A DNA stretch of 23,425 bases from Chlamydiota bacterium (GTDB lineage Bacteria > Chlamydiota > Chlamydiia > Chlamydiales > SM23-39): the NCBI GenBank assembly GCA_021772165.1, contig JAJFMM010000220.1, forward strand, positions 1 through 23,425. The letters run 5' to 3'. Positions 1-7,657 of the stretch are shown in pieces (position 1 is the first letter of the stretch; each line of letters opens with the position of its first letter). The translations under genes were made by a program, and so were the position numbers. Below the pieces are notes generated by a model. The model was given only the letters and a program-made list of their open reading frames with translations, was not told the origin of the DNA and ran no database searches.

Positions 1-2
1 GG

Positions 3-719
3 CTGATCAGTGGAGATCTCTCCTTCAAGGGATTGAGAGCCCCCTTCCAACTCCCGCAACAGAGCTTTGCTACTTTTCACATGGGCAGCGGCTATACCGT
101 CGATGTACAACCCGCCATCGGCGCACGCATCAAGTTCTGGAAGTTTGATCAGAAGAGAAGCTCAGTTTCATTCATTCCAATCCTCGGCTACATCTATACC
201 CACTTCAACGCCTCTCCCAGAGGCCAAAAACGATCCACTCCCGCAGGCCTCAACGGATTTACGACACTTGAATTTACACGCCCCATCCAGCAAGACTGGT
301 ATGGCCCAACAGTAGAAGGCAGACTCGCCTTTTCCTGGAGAGAGCGCGTCCGCTTTGATCTCTTCTATCAGTATACACACGTGAATTTCAGACAGACATT
401 CTCGCAGTCTGTATCGAACTACTACCTCAATGGAGCCGGAACTGTAGACACCGCCACAATTCGCGTCTCTTCAAAAGGGAAAACGCTGCGCACGCAACTC
501 GGAGGAGCTGAAATTTCCTACCGATCGCCCGATCATTGGCAGATCGGCTCTCGCTTCGAGGGATCAGCAACCTGGTCCAACACCAGCCACAGCATCGTTC
601 GCATCGTGAGAGATTTCTTTGTTCCTACACCTGGACAAACTCAATCTGCATTCAAAGAAAAACAGGAAGTGCACTGGACGCGCTACCTTGTAGATCTCTA
701 CGCTTCCTACTGGTTCTAG
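3..719 (+). CDS. Outer-membrane beta-barrel protein, C-terminal part
   Basis: The reading frame is open from the left edge, so this is the 3' part of a longer gene; a TTG at 33 is internal, not a start. The visible ~238 residues alternate polar and hydrophobic residues in short strands rich in Tyr, Phe and Trp, separated by polar turns. The protein ends in Tyr-Trp-Phe directly before the stop. A terminal aromatic residue, usually Phe, on a last amphipathic strand is the known BAM-dependent insertion signal of outer-membrane barrels. I infer a porin-like or chlamydial outer-membrane protein; the exact family is not recognised. A single gene on the plus strand, 67 bp before the next plus-strand gene, so co-transcription is possible. 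Confidence 0.7.
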   Translation: MISGDLSFKGLRAPFQLPQQSFATFHMGSGYTVDVQPAIGARIKFWKFDQKRSSVSFIPILGYIYTHFNASPRGQKRSTPAGLNGFTTLEFTRPIQQDWYGPTVEGRLAFSWRERVRFDLFYQYTHVNFRQTFSQSVSNYYLNGAGTVDTATIRVSSKGKTLRTQLGGAEISYRSPDHWQIGSRFEGSATWSNTSHSIVRIVRDFFVPTPGQTQSAFKEKQEVHWTRYLVDLYASYWF

Positions 720-786
720 CAGAAGCTTTTCTTTTATATTTCCTTCAAATATATTCAATACCCTTAATCCTCTATGGAGATTTTCC

Positions 787-1530
787 ATGACACAATCCGT
801 AACCGCCCCGATGATGCGCTATCCCGCAAGCGATACAGCGAGGCACACACAACTCGCTAGAATCATCAACTCTTCAAGTGAAAGAACAGATTTTATCAAC
901 CGGCTTACTCAATTCCACCGGAGTCAAATTACCGAGGGACAATCGCATCAACTGATTCAATGTCTTATGGAGCTTGCGGAGACAGAACCGAAATTCAGCG
1001 CTGATGACAAACACAGTTTTGTTATGGAAACTCTGTCAACAGTAGTCAGGAATATTCTTACAATCAATGAAGAGCAGACTTTAGCCCTTGCAATCCTGGA
1101 AACTGGCCAAGATCAACTAGGCCATGTGAAGAGATTGGCCAAAGGTAAATCCTCCTTACCAAAGCTGGAAGCCACCACCTTAAGAGCGAGTGACAAAGAG
1201 CAATTTATATCGGATCTCTCCAGCGATTTGAACAATAGATATGGATTCGCCATTCAAGAGCTCAACATGGCTCCCCTGCTATTTTCTATCTACTCCAACA
1301 CATCCAGCCTGATAGGGTGGACTTACGCAGAAAAACGAGAACTTCAAGAAAAATTAGCCACACGAACAGTTGAAAGAGCCTTCAAAAATAGAGAAAGTGA
1401 CGCAGATCAATGGGCAGCCTACAACGCATGCATACCACTTATTTTCTCAACATTGACTCTCTACGACAAATCGACTAACGGCTCAATTGATTTATCTGAA
1501 CAGACTGGCAATTGCTGTACCCTCTTGTAA
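787..1530 (+). CDS. Unknown 247-aa protein with a CaaX-like C-terminus
   Basis: Not recognised as any family. GGAGA at 776-780 lies 6 bases before the ATG and supports the start. The protein looks soluble and mostly alpha-helical, with Leu/Glu/Gln-rich stretches and no signal peptide or membrane segment. The first ~45 residues are rich in Ser, Thr and Ala, as seen in many type III secretion signals, but that is weak evidence. The last five residues are Cys-Cys-Thr-Leu-Leu, so the final four read as a CaaX box (Cys, Thr, Leu, Leu). By the known rule for X = Leu this would be a geranylgeranylation site, with a neighbouring Cys that could be palmitoylated. An effector delivered into the host is therefore possible. 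It ends 6 bp before the convergent ileS stop. Confidence 0.75.
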   Translation: MTQSVTAPMMRYPASDTARHTQLARIINSSSERTDFINRLTQFHRSQITEGQSHQLIQCLMELAETEPKFSADDKHSFVMETLSTVVRNILTINEEQTLALAILETGQDQLGHVKRLAKGKSSLPKLEATTLRASDKEQFISDLSSDLNNRYGFAIQELNMAPLLFSIYSNTSSLIGWTYAEKRELQEKLATRTVERAFKNRESDADQWAAYNACIPLIFSTLTLYDKSTNGSIDLSEQTGNCCTLL

Positions 1531-1536
1531 AAGAGG

Positions 1537-4500
1537 TTACTGCACTCTCTGGATGGCGATCACAGCTTTTTCTCCATTGAGATCCCAGGACTCTCCCGAA
1601 GCTGAGCCAAACTGCACATCGAGAGCCAGCACTTCGCCACAAATAGCCTCTTTGTGCAGGCGGAAAGCCTCTTCTACACGCGGAGTTGTATTCATTGAGA
1701 CATGGATACGGTCTGTAACCTCAAAATCGAGATCACGGCGCATCGTATTGATTTTGTTGACGATCTCTCTTGCGAGCCCCTCGAGCATCAACGCCTCATT
1801 GAGATCCGTATCGAGCGCTACCGTCAGATCACCCTCGACGCCGGCTGCGAGCCCCTCTTTGACCTTTCGCTCAATGAACACATCCTCGGAGGAGATCTCG
1901 ATCTTTTCGCCGGCCAGTTCAATCGAGACAGAACGCCCCTCATGAAGAGCTTGAATCTGAGCTCCATCAAAGTTTTGAATCACCTTTTGAGCTTGAGGCA
2001 TCAACTTACCGATCTTTTTACCCAGAACCGGGAAGTTTGGCTTGGTCATCCACTGGACAAACTCACCCTCGTCGCTATGGAATTGAATCTCTTTTACATT
2101 CAACTCATCAGAGATCAGATGCGTCTGCTTTTCCAGCGCCTTCAACAGCTGTGCGTTAGATGTGATGAGATGCGCTTTTGCGAGAGGTTGGCGGACTTTG
2201 AGCTTATACTCTTTGCGCAGCGAATGGCCCAGGCTCACCGCCTTTTGTGCAGCTTCGACCTCAGATTCTAATTCTAGATCGCGAAGCTCCTCTTGATAGA
2301 CAGGATAGTCACATAGGTGCACAGATTCAGGCATCGTTTCTGAGCGCAGTTCACGATAGATCTCATCGGTGCAGAACGGAACGAAAGGAGCAGCTGTTTT
2401 CGCAAGAGTCATCAACACAGTGTAGAGCGTAGAAAAAGCCTCTTGGCGATCCTGAGAATCTTGATCCGTCCAGAATCTTGAGCGAGAGCGACGGATGTAC
2501 CAGTTCGTCAGCTGATCGATGAATCCTACAAGCGGCTCGACAGCCAGATTTAAATGGTAAGCATCGAGAGCCCCCTCTACCTCCTTGACCAGCTTTTGAG
2601 TCATGGAGAGAATCCAGCGATCGATCAGAGCAGAAGGCTTCTTCTCAATGAGATGAGGCTTCCACTGATAGATTTTGGCATAGGTCGAGAGGAAGACAAA
2701 GGAGTTCCAGAGAGGAATTAGCGCCTGGCGGAGCACCTGCTCAACGCCTTTTTCTGTGAAACGGAGATCATCGGCTCGCACAGCTGGGCTATGAAGCATG
2801 TAGAGACGGACCGCATCAGCGCCATATTTATTGATCACCTCTTTGGGATTGGGATAGTTACGCAGACGCTTCGACATCTTGTTGCCATCTTCGGCTAAAA
2901 TGATGCCATTGACGATCACATTCTTAAACGCCGGACGATCGAAAAGAGCCGTGGAGAGGACATGGAGCGTGTAGAACCAGCCACGCGTCTGATCGAGACC
3001 TTCCGCGATGAAATCGGCAGGAAAGCCTTTTTCAGTCTGCTCGGAGTGCTCGAAAGGATAGTGATTTTGTGCGTAAGGCATCGAACCCGATTCGAACCAG
3101 CAATCGAAAACCTCAGGAATGCGCTTATAAACAGACCCTTTGATCTCAAAAGAGAGATCATCGATGTGATGGCGATGGAGATCGTCGATCTTCTTACCGG
3201 TCAGCTTCTCGAGCTCAGCAATGGAGCCGATCGCCTTGCAATCACCCTGCTCATTGCGCCAAAGAGGAATCGGCGTGCCCCAGTAGCGATTGCGACTAAT
3301 AGCCCAGTCGCGCGCATTTGCGATCCATTTTCCGAAGCGGCCATCTTTGATATGCTCGGGCACCCAAGTGATCTCTTGATTGGTCTCTACGAGACGATCC
3401 TTGATCTTTTCGACGGCGACAAACCAAGTCTCTACGGCTTTGTAAATCAGAGGTGTATCGGAGCGCCAGCAGAAGGGGTAACGGTGACGAACCGTTGCTT
3501 GACGAAAGACAGAACCCTGTTTTTTCAGATCGCGCATGATCTCTTTATCAGCGTCTTTGACGAGCATGCCGGCATACGTGGGCACATCTAGGGTGAAACG
3601 ACCATTAGGATCCACTGGGCAGACGAGCTCGATCTCTTCTCTTTTACAGACGAAAAAGTCCGCCTCACCGAAGCCGGGAGCCGCGTGCACAATACCTGTG
3701 CCGTCTTCGACCGTGACAAAATCATCGAGCAAGATACGGAACGCGCCCTCTTGAGCCCGGTCTGAGAAGAAGGGAAAGAGTGGCGTGTAGCGCTGATTGA
3801 CAAGCTTAGTGCCCGGGAAGCGATCGACAACTTCATAATCCTCTTCCTTGAAGTTTGCCTGAACGCGCGCTTCAGCGAGAATGTAGTGCTTACCGCCCTT
3901 CTTGACTTTGACATAAGGAATTTTGGGGCCGGCGATGAGAGCGAGATTGGATGGCAGAGTCCAGGGAGTCGTAGTCCAGGCTAAAAAGTAGGTATCGGGC
4001 TCCTCGACAGACAGGAACTGCACTGTCAAAGAGGGATCATCGACATCTTTGTAGTTGAGATTGGCCTCAAAATTGGAGAGCGGAGTACCCAGTTTGGCAG
4101 AGAAGGGCATTACCTTGAAGCCTTCATAGACCAGACCTTTTTCAAAGAGTTGCTGGAAGACCCACCAGACCGACTCCATGAAAGAGAGATCCATTGTGCG
4201 ATAGACGTTATCGAAGTCGACCCAGCGACCGAAGCGATCGACCGTTTCCTTCCATTCGCCAGTATAGCGCTGCACGATTTTGCGACACTCTTCATTGAAG
4301 TTCGCGATACCGAATTCTTCGATAGCAGGGGCACCGGAGAGCTCTTGAGCTTTTTCGATCTCATTTTCGATAGGCAGACCATGGCAGTCCCAGCCGAAAC
4401 GGCGAGGCACCTGAAAGCCCTTCATGGTCTTATAGCGAGGAATGACATCCTTGATGGTACCGGCCAAAAGATGGCCATAGTGAGGCAAGCCTGTTGCGAA

Positions 4501-4641
4501 GGGAGGTCCATCGTAGAAGGAAAAGAGAGGACCGCCAGCACGATTTTCGATAGAGCGCTTAAAGAGCTCTTTTTCCTGCCACCAGCGGAGGACGGCCTCT
4601 TCTCTCTCGGGAAAACTTAACTTCTGATCAAAGGTAAACAT
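1537..4641 (-). CDS. ileS: Isoleucyl-tRNA synthetase, long eukaryote-like type
   Basis: Charges tRNA-Ile with isoleucine in the cytoplasm and edits misactivated valine. The 1034 residues contain the class I signatures: His-Tyr-Gly-His at 54-57 (HIGH motif) and Lys-Met-Ser-Lys-Arg at 588-592 (KMSKS motif). Between them lies the CP1 editing domain, including the segment with LAWTTTPWTLPSN; the C-terminal ~350 residues are the anticodon-binding region. Length and sequence character fit the IleS2 type, which resembles eukaryotic enzymes and is known from chlamydiae and some other bacteria; members of that type are usually insensitive to mupirocin. No Shine-Dalgarno sequence precedes the ATG, and a promoter -10 box lies only 8 bp upstream (see promoter entry). 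Converges with the unknown gene at 787. Confidence 0.97.
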   Translation of the reverse strand: MFTFDQKLSFPEREEAVLRWWQEKELFKRSIENRAGGPLFSFYDGPPFATGLPHYGHLLAGTIKDVIPRYKTMKGFQVPRRFGWDCHGLPIENEIEKAQELSGAPAIEEFGIANFNEECRKIVQRYTGEWKETVDRFGRWVDFDNVYRTMDLSFMESVWWVFQQLFEKGLVYEGFKVMPFSAKLGTPLSNFEANLNYKDVDDPSLTVQFLSVEEPDTYFLAWTTTPWTLPSNLALIAGPKIPYVKVKKGGKHYILAEARVQANFKEEDYEVVDRFPGTKLVNQRYTPLFPFFSDRAQEGAFRILLDDFVTVEDGTGIVHAAPGFGEADFFVCKREEIELVCPVDPNGRFTLDVPTYAGMLVKDADKEIMRDLKKQGSVFRQATVRHRYPFCWRSDTPLIYKAVETWFVAVEKIKDRLVETNQEITWVPEHIKDGRFGKWIANARDWAISRNRYWGTPIPLWRNEQGDCKAIGSIAELEKLTGKKIDDLHRHHIDDLSFEIKGSVYKRIPEVFDCWFESGSMPYAQNHYPFEHSEQTEKGFPADFIAEGLDQTRGWFYTLHVLSTALFDRPAFKNVIVNGIILAEDGNKMSKRLRNYPNPKEVINKYGADAVRLYMLHSPAVRADDLRFTEKGVEQVLRQALIPLWNSFVFLSTYAKIYQWKPHLIEKKPSALIDRWILSMTQKLVKEVEGALDAYHLNLAVEPLVGFIDQLTNWYIRRSRSRFWTDQDSQDRQEAFSTLYTVLMTLAKTAAPFVPFCTDEIYRELRSETMPESVHLCDYPVYQEELRDLELESEVEAAQKAVSLGHSLRKEYKLKVRQPLAKAHLITSNAQLLKALEKQTHLISDELNVKEIQFHSDEGEFVQWMTKPNFPVLGKKIGKLMPQAQKVIQNFDGAQIQALHEGRSVSIELAGEKIEISSEDVFIERKVKEGLAAGVEGDLTVALDTDLNEALMLEGLAREIVNKINTMRRDLDFEVTDRIHVSMNTTPRVEEAFRLHKEAICGEVLALDVQFGSASGESWDLNGEKAVIAIQRVQ

Positions 4642-4649
4642 AAGACGAT

Positions 4650-4677
4650 ATTTTAGCCTTCAACCCCTTAAAATCAA
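4650..4677 (-). promoter_or_regulatory. Probable ileS promoter, near-leaderless
   Basis: On the minus strand TTGATT (4677-4672) and TAAAAT (4655-4650) are separated by 16 bp, a good sigma-70-type pair. Transcription would begin about 7 bases past the -10 box, around 4643, almost at the ileS ATG (4641). This would give a leaderless or nearly leaderless mRNA, which agrees with the missing ribosome-binding site. Inferred from sequence only. Confidence 0.45.
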
Positions 4678-4688
4678 AGGCTTTTTTA
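4655..4688 (+). repeat. Direct repeat copy 1 (about 34 bp, imperfect)
   Basis: Begins AGCCTTCAAC and contains CTTAAAATCAAAGG followed by a T-run. It matches 5221-5254 (AGCCTCCAAC, then CTTAAAATCAAAGA and a T-run) in the same orientation with a few substitutions and one indel. The pair brackets the small gene at 4686-5117. This copy contains the likely -35 box of ileS and the stop codon of that small gene. Confidence 0.6.
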
Positions 4689-5117
4689 GGATTCTAACAC
4701 TGCTTGAGAAGGATCCACCACTGTATTGATTAAGCGGGCAGGAACCCAAGCATCTTGATTTTTGAAAAAAGTCATGTCGATGCAAACTTCTCTTTTTGTC
4801 CCATTCGGAAATGTCACCTTCGCAGGAACTGAACAAGTGAAAAAATCTTCTCCGCCTACACCATTGTTTAATTTGCTATATTCGAACTGGGAAACCGAGC
4901 TTTCAAAAAATTCATCGTGCATCTCTATCAATTTATTGGGATCTGTCACCCGAACTCCTCCGGGCAGATTCGCGAAAAAACCAATGGAAGAGAGGGAGCC
5001 AAAGCTGGCAGCAAAAGCCTGTTTATCCTTCATGGATAAACTTTCCAGAAAAGCAAATAGGTCGTTGAGTGCAGGATGACACCCCTTAGACACTCTTTCA
5101 AAAGTCAGGACAGCCAT
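4686..5117 (-). CDS. Unknown 143-aa protein, possibly NTF2/SnoaL-like
   Basis: No confident family. The 143 residues form a compact alpha+beta protein: an N-terminal helical part up to about residue 50, then a segment with Asp-Pro-Asn and a helix (LIEMHDEFFES), followed by alternating strands that end in a Trp-Val-Pro-Ala turn. Helices followed by a curved sheet of about this length resemble the NTF2/SnoaL fold, but this is a guess from pattern. No signal peptide. GGA lies 8 bases before the ATG, a weak ribosome-binding site. The gene sits between ileS and tmRNA, flanked by 34-bp direct repeats, which suggests it could be an inserted or duplicated segment. Confidence 0.65.
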   Translation of the reverse strand: MAVLTFERVSKGCHPALNDLFAFLESLSMKDKQAFAASFGSLSSIGFFANLPGGVRVTDPNKLIEMHDEFFESSVSQFEYSKLNNGVGGEDFFTCSVPAKVTFPNGTKREVCIDMTFFKNQDAWVPARLINTVVDPSQAVLES

Positions 5118-5220
5118 TTTTCATATCCATCTGTTTGATCTGTTTTCCGGACACGCTAAAGGGAATTTTCAATTTTTCCCAGTTCTGAGTTCTGAGATGG
5201 CTGTTTACGCGACGAAGGGC

Positions 5221-5254
5221 AGCCTCCAACACTCTTAAAATCAAAGACTTTTTC
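5221..5254 (+). repeat. Direct repeat copy 2 (about 34 bp, imperfect)
   Basis: Second copy of the repeat at 4655-4688, same orientation, 566 bp downstream. Here its end overlaps the probable -35 region of the tmRNA promoter. The minus-strand -10 box present beside copy 1 is not preserved here. Confidence 0.6.
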
Positions 5255-5277
5255 AATATTCCTTTTTGTGGTATAAT
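5249..5277 (+). promoter_or_regulatory. Probable tmRNA promoter with extended -10
   Basis: A perfect TATAAT at 5272-5277 is preceded by TGG, giving an extended -10 element. The -35 position holds only a T-rich TTTTTC (5249-5254) at 17 bp spacing. The start would be near 5284, leaving a precursor leader of about 55 nt before the mature tmRNA. Confidence 0.55.
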
Positions 5278-5302
5278 GGGTGATATAAGGCCTTGACTCT
5301 CA

Positions 5303-5339
5303 CATAGAGGGTCTCATCCATAGGATGGGTTCCTCTATG
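5303..5339 (+). promoter_or_regulatory. Hairpin in the tmRNA precursor leader
   Basis: CATAGAGG (5303-5310) pairs with CCTCTATG (5332-5339), and CATCC (5315-5319) with GGATG (5323-5327) around a 3-nt loop. The intervening four positions give one C-G pair, two G-U pairs and one mismatch, so the stem is nearly continuous over 17 bp. Its 3' end coincides with the first G of the tmRNA acceptor stem. Not recognised; it may guide 5' processing or compete with the acceptor stem. Confidence 0.6.
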
Positions 5340-5705
5340 GGGGTGTCAAGGTTTCGACTTGGAAACGAAGTATAGGTTGCATGCGGAGGATGTCGGATGG
5401 CCTCCTAAAAAATCCGGCGAAACCATTAAATGACGAACAACAATTCGACATGGCGGCTTAAGACCTAACAGTCCTAAGTTACCCGGAAGCCTGAGTATCA
5501 GACCTAGAGTCTCAGAATCTTCCGTCATAATCTAGGTATGAACCCTACGAGTTAATCTTCTGCGTAGGAGTTCGAGACACTGAGGATTACCCTGGCCCCG
5601 AGTGGCGCGCCCTGCAGCAAGGCTGGTGGTATTAAATGGGTACTAAGCATGTAGAGATCTATAGGGAGTTTGCTAAGGACGAGAGTTCGATTCTCTCCAC
5701 CTCCA
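5339..5705 (+). ncRNA. ssrA: Transfer-messenger RNA (tmRNA)
   Basis: Rescues ribosomes stalled on broken mRNAs and tags the nascent peptide for proteolysis, together with SmpB. The 5' end GGGGGUG pairs with CACCUCC near the 3' end to form a 7-bp acceptor stem (one G-U), followed by discriminator A at 5705; CCA is not encoded. Downstream of the 5' stem is the typical GGTTTCGAC element, and the 3' part carries a T-arm with GTTCGATTC. A tag frame can be read from GCG at 5417 to TAA at 5459-5461: Ala-Lys-Pro-Leu-Asn-Asp-Glu-Gln-Gln-Phe-Asp-Met-Ala-Ala. The Ala-Ala end fits known tags; the exact resume codon is inferred. Length (367 nt) is normal for one-piece tmRNA. Confidence 0.95.
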
Positions 5706-5710
5706 AACAT

Positions 5711-5739
5711 AAAAGGCCGGGAAATTTCCCGGCCTTTTT
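5711..5739 (+). terminator. Rho-independent terminator of tmRNA
   Basis: AAGGCCGGGAAA and TTTCCCGGCCTT form a 12-bp perfect GC-rich stem flanked by A and T runs, 6 bp after the tmRNA end. The flanks make it potentially bidirectional. Confidence 0.9.
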
Positions 5740-5945
5740 CATAGTCCAAATTAAACAAAAATCCTCAGACAAAAAATTATGCAAAACCCCACCATTTACG
5801 CAGTTTTACGCACTAACTGGACAAAATGGGCGCAATAGGAAACTCGCTTTATTTGAAAATCTCTGGCCTTACGCTGATCCCAACAACTTCCTATCCGGTG
5901 TCAACGCCGCGTTTTCGGACGCTAGTTCGATTCTAAAACCGGGAT

Positions 5946-6350
5946 TCAAATTGACTGCACCGTGCCAAGCTTCCTGGCACATCCAGGCCCGGATATCTGA
6001 CTTCTACCTCCGGTTTGAGGTGTTACCTGGATCTGAGCGCTGATCCGCTCTTTTAGGGTGGGTACGTGAGAAATTACACCGATCAGCTTTCCATCATGCT
6101 GCAGACCCGCAAGGGTTTCCAGAGCAGTGTCGAGGGCTTTCTCGTCGAGCGTGCCGAAGCCTTCATCCAAGAACAGCGAATCCACTCGGACATTCTTGCT
6201 GGCCATATGGGACAAGCCCAGCGCCAGTGACAAGCTAACGATAAAGCTCTCGCCGCCGGAAAGGTTTTTTGTAGACCGAATCTGTCCTGCTTGGTAGTTA
6301 TCAATTACGTTGAGCTCCAGAGGTTTGTCGTTATCACGAGCCAGCAACTA
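5946..6350 (-). pseudogene. sbcC: C-terminal fragment of nuclease ATPase SbcC
   Basis: Intact SbcC is a ~1000-residue SMC/Rad50-like ATPase that works with SbcD on DNA hairpins and ends. Only the last ~130 residues remain. They include the ABC signature LSGGES, the Walker B segment SLFLDEGFGTLDE and the His-switch ISHVPTLKERI, so the C-terminal ATPase lobe is well preserved. An in-frame TAG at 6348-6350 abuts the point where homology would continue; the first codon available is TTG and no ribosome-binding site fits. The N-terminal lobe and coiled coil are absent, as is any sbcD. The sequence looks like proteobacterial SbcC, suggesting a transferred and then truncated gene. It lies just downstream of tmRNA, a common integration site for islands. 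Confidence 0.85.
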
Positions 6351-6500
6351 ACGACTTTCTACCAATTTCTGCCAATTTGGTAAATCTAGCTAACTCACTT
6401 ATATTCAATTAATTCATATAGAAGAAAAGATCTGCAACAAGCTGAAGTTAATATTAAGTCCAAAATTGCCCCAAAGATTATCTTCGATTTAAGAGAGCTT

Positions 6501-7478
6501 TTAATCGGTTGCGCTTGGCCACCTTTCAAGCGAGCGGGTATATGCCAATGACTGGTGGTGACCCTCACAGTAAGCGCAGGGCTTTGCCGCAAGCTCGGCT
6601 TCCCGTCCCAACACTTTGGGTGTGTAGCGAAGTGTGTAATTCAGCCTGGCATCCTTAAAATCGAGAAAGCTGGGTGCGGTATTTTCATGAATCTTGTAGA
6701 CCGAATGCCATATATGACGCGAAGGCCCTCCAAAAATGAGGACATCTCCCGATTCCAGCCGCACCCGATGAGCTAAATTCAGAGGGTTGGAACGTGGGTG
6801 CGAGGCATCGATTTTCGGTTTTACGTTATTGATCAGAAAATCGCAACTATCCCCAATGTTGAAAGAAACAATCGGCAAACCACCCTCTCCATCAGTCTCT
6901 TCTGTGTCTTGGTGCCATGGAATGAATCCTTGCTCAGGAATTTCTGGGATTGTTTTGTAGTAAAGTAAATTGAGATGTGTCGCTTTATCTGTCTTAATTG
7001 TTGTGTCATTTTTTGCAGCGAGATGGACATTTCTCTGACATAGGTCGGCTACAATTGAAGGAAAGTAGTGCAGCGCATCGTTCACTTGTCCCCGGTAGGG
7101 ATTCGCATTCAAGGCACGACGCCCCATCTCATCTGTTTTCCAAAAACCTGTTTTCCCCGCTTCAAAAGCGATCTTTGATAACTCAATTTGTTGTTCTGGG
7201 GAAAGACCCCCTTTGATGAGCAGAAGTCCGGGTTGCAGTTGAATGACCTGTTTGTCTAATAGGCTTGAGATGTTCCCTTTCTCAGACAAAACCCCGGAAT
7301 GTACTGCACGTGAGGCGAAAATGTCTGAGAAGTGTCTCGTAGAGGCCGTGGCTACAGAGCAAACGTGTGAAGCGGATCCATTGGGTGAAACAGATGCAAG
7401 AGAGCGAGGAACCCTCGCGGAATAACGAGTGATAGCCGTGGGCAGATGTCGAAGACTCGAAGAAAATGCTGTTACCAT
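6501..7478 (-). CDS. AlkB-like 2-oxoglutarate/Fe(II) dioxygenase with N-terminal extension
   Basis: AlkB enzymes remove alkyl groups from DNA, RNA or protein by oxidation using Fe(II) and 2-oxoglutarate. The iron-binding triad is visible: His189-Gln-Asp191 and His258. The segment from Arg278 to Arg284 (RLNYTLR) supplies the 2-oxoglutarate-binding Arg, as in AlkB. The catalytic domain spans about 75-290. The C-terminus has a Cys301-x2-Cys304 pair followed by Gly-His-His, possibly a metal site. The first 51 residues contain no Asp or Glu but five Arg and many Ser/Ala/Thr, which looks like a mitochondrial presequence or a secretion signal. GGGAG, 6 bases before the ATG, supports the long start. 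Substrate unknown. Faces the sbcC fragment on the same strand. Confidence 0.9.
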   Translation of the reverse strand: MVTAFSSSLRHLPTAITRYSARVPRSLASVSPNGSASHVCSVATASTRHFSDIFASRAVHSGVLSEKGNISSLLDKQVIQLQPGLLLIKGGLSPEQQIELSKIAFEAGKTGFWKTDEMGRRALNANPYRGQVNDALHYFPSIVADLCQRNVHLAAKNDTTIKTDKATHLNLLYYKTIPEIPEQGFIPWHQDTEETDGEGGLPIVSFNIGDSCDFLINNVKPKIDASHPRSNPLNLAHRVRLESGDVLIFGGPSRHIWHSVYKIHENTAPSFLDFKDARLNYTLRYTPKVLGREAELAAKPCAYCEGHHQSLAYTRSLERWPSATD

Positions 7479-7657
7479 GTTGGACTCCCGATTCTGGTAT
7501 AATTGCGTACATTTTAACAGAAACTATACATATCAACAAGATGACGCGGAATCGGAGGGAAGACCAAGCGTAGTAAGAAAGCTCAAAAACAGCCCTCTTG
7601 CTTTTAAATATTTCCTAAGTAAAGCTACTCCTTTTTTTTCAAAAATAGGAAGAAAAT

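Noticed and set aside
735..753. TATATTT-CCTTC-AAATATA inverted repeat before the 787 gene
   Set aside because: Only seven AT pairs and no T-run; likely chance in an AT-rich spacer.
3075..3110. tRNA T-arm-like GATTCGAACC
   Set aside because: It encodes conserved residues of IleRS (CWFESGS) and no cloverleaf surrounds it.
2962..3591. 209-codon open frame on the plus strand inside ileS
   Set aside because: It is antisense to conserved synthetase sequence and has no protein-family character.
5636..6043. Open frame starting within tmRNA
   Set aside because: It begins inside the tmRNA 3' part, crosses the terminator and has no recognisable protein features.
6360..6382. TACCAATTT...AATTTGGTA near-palindrome as a recombination site
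   Set aside because: Short, imperfect, and without a partner copy or integrase in the window.
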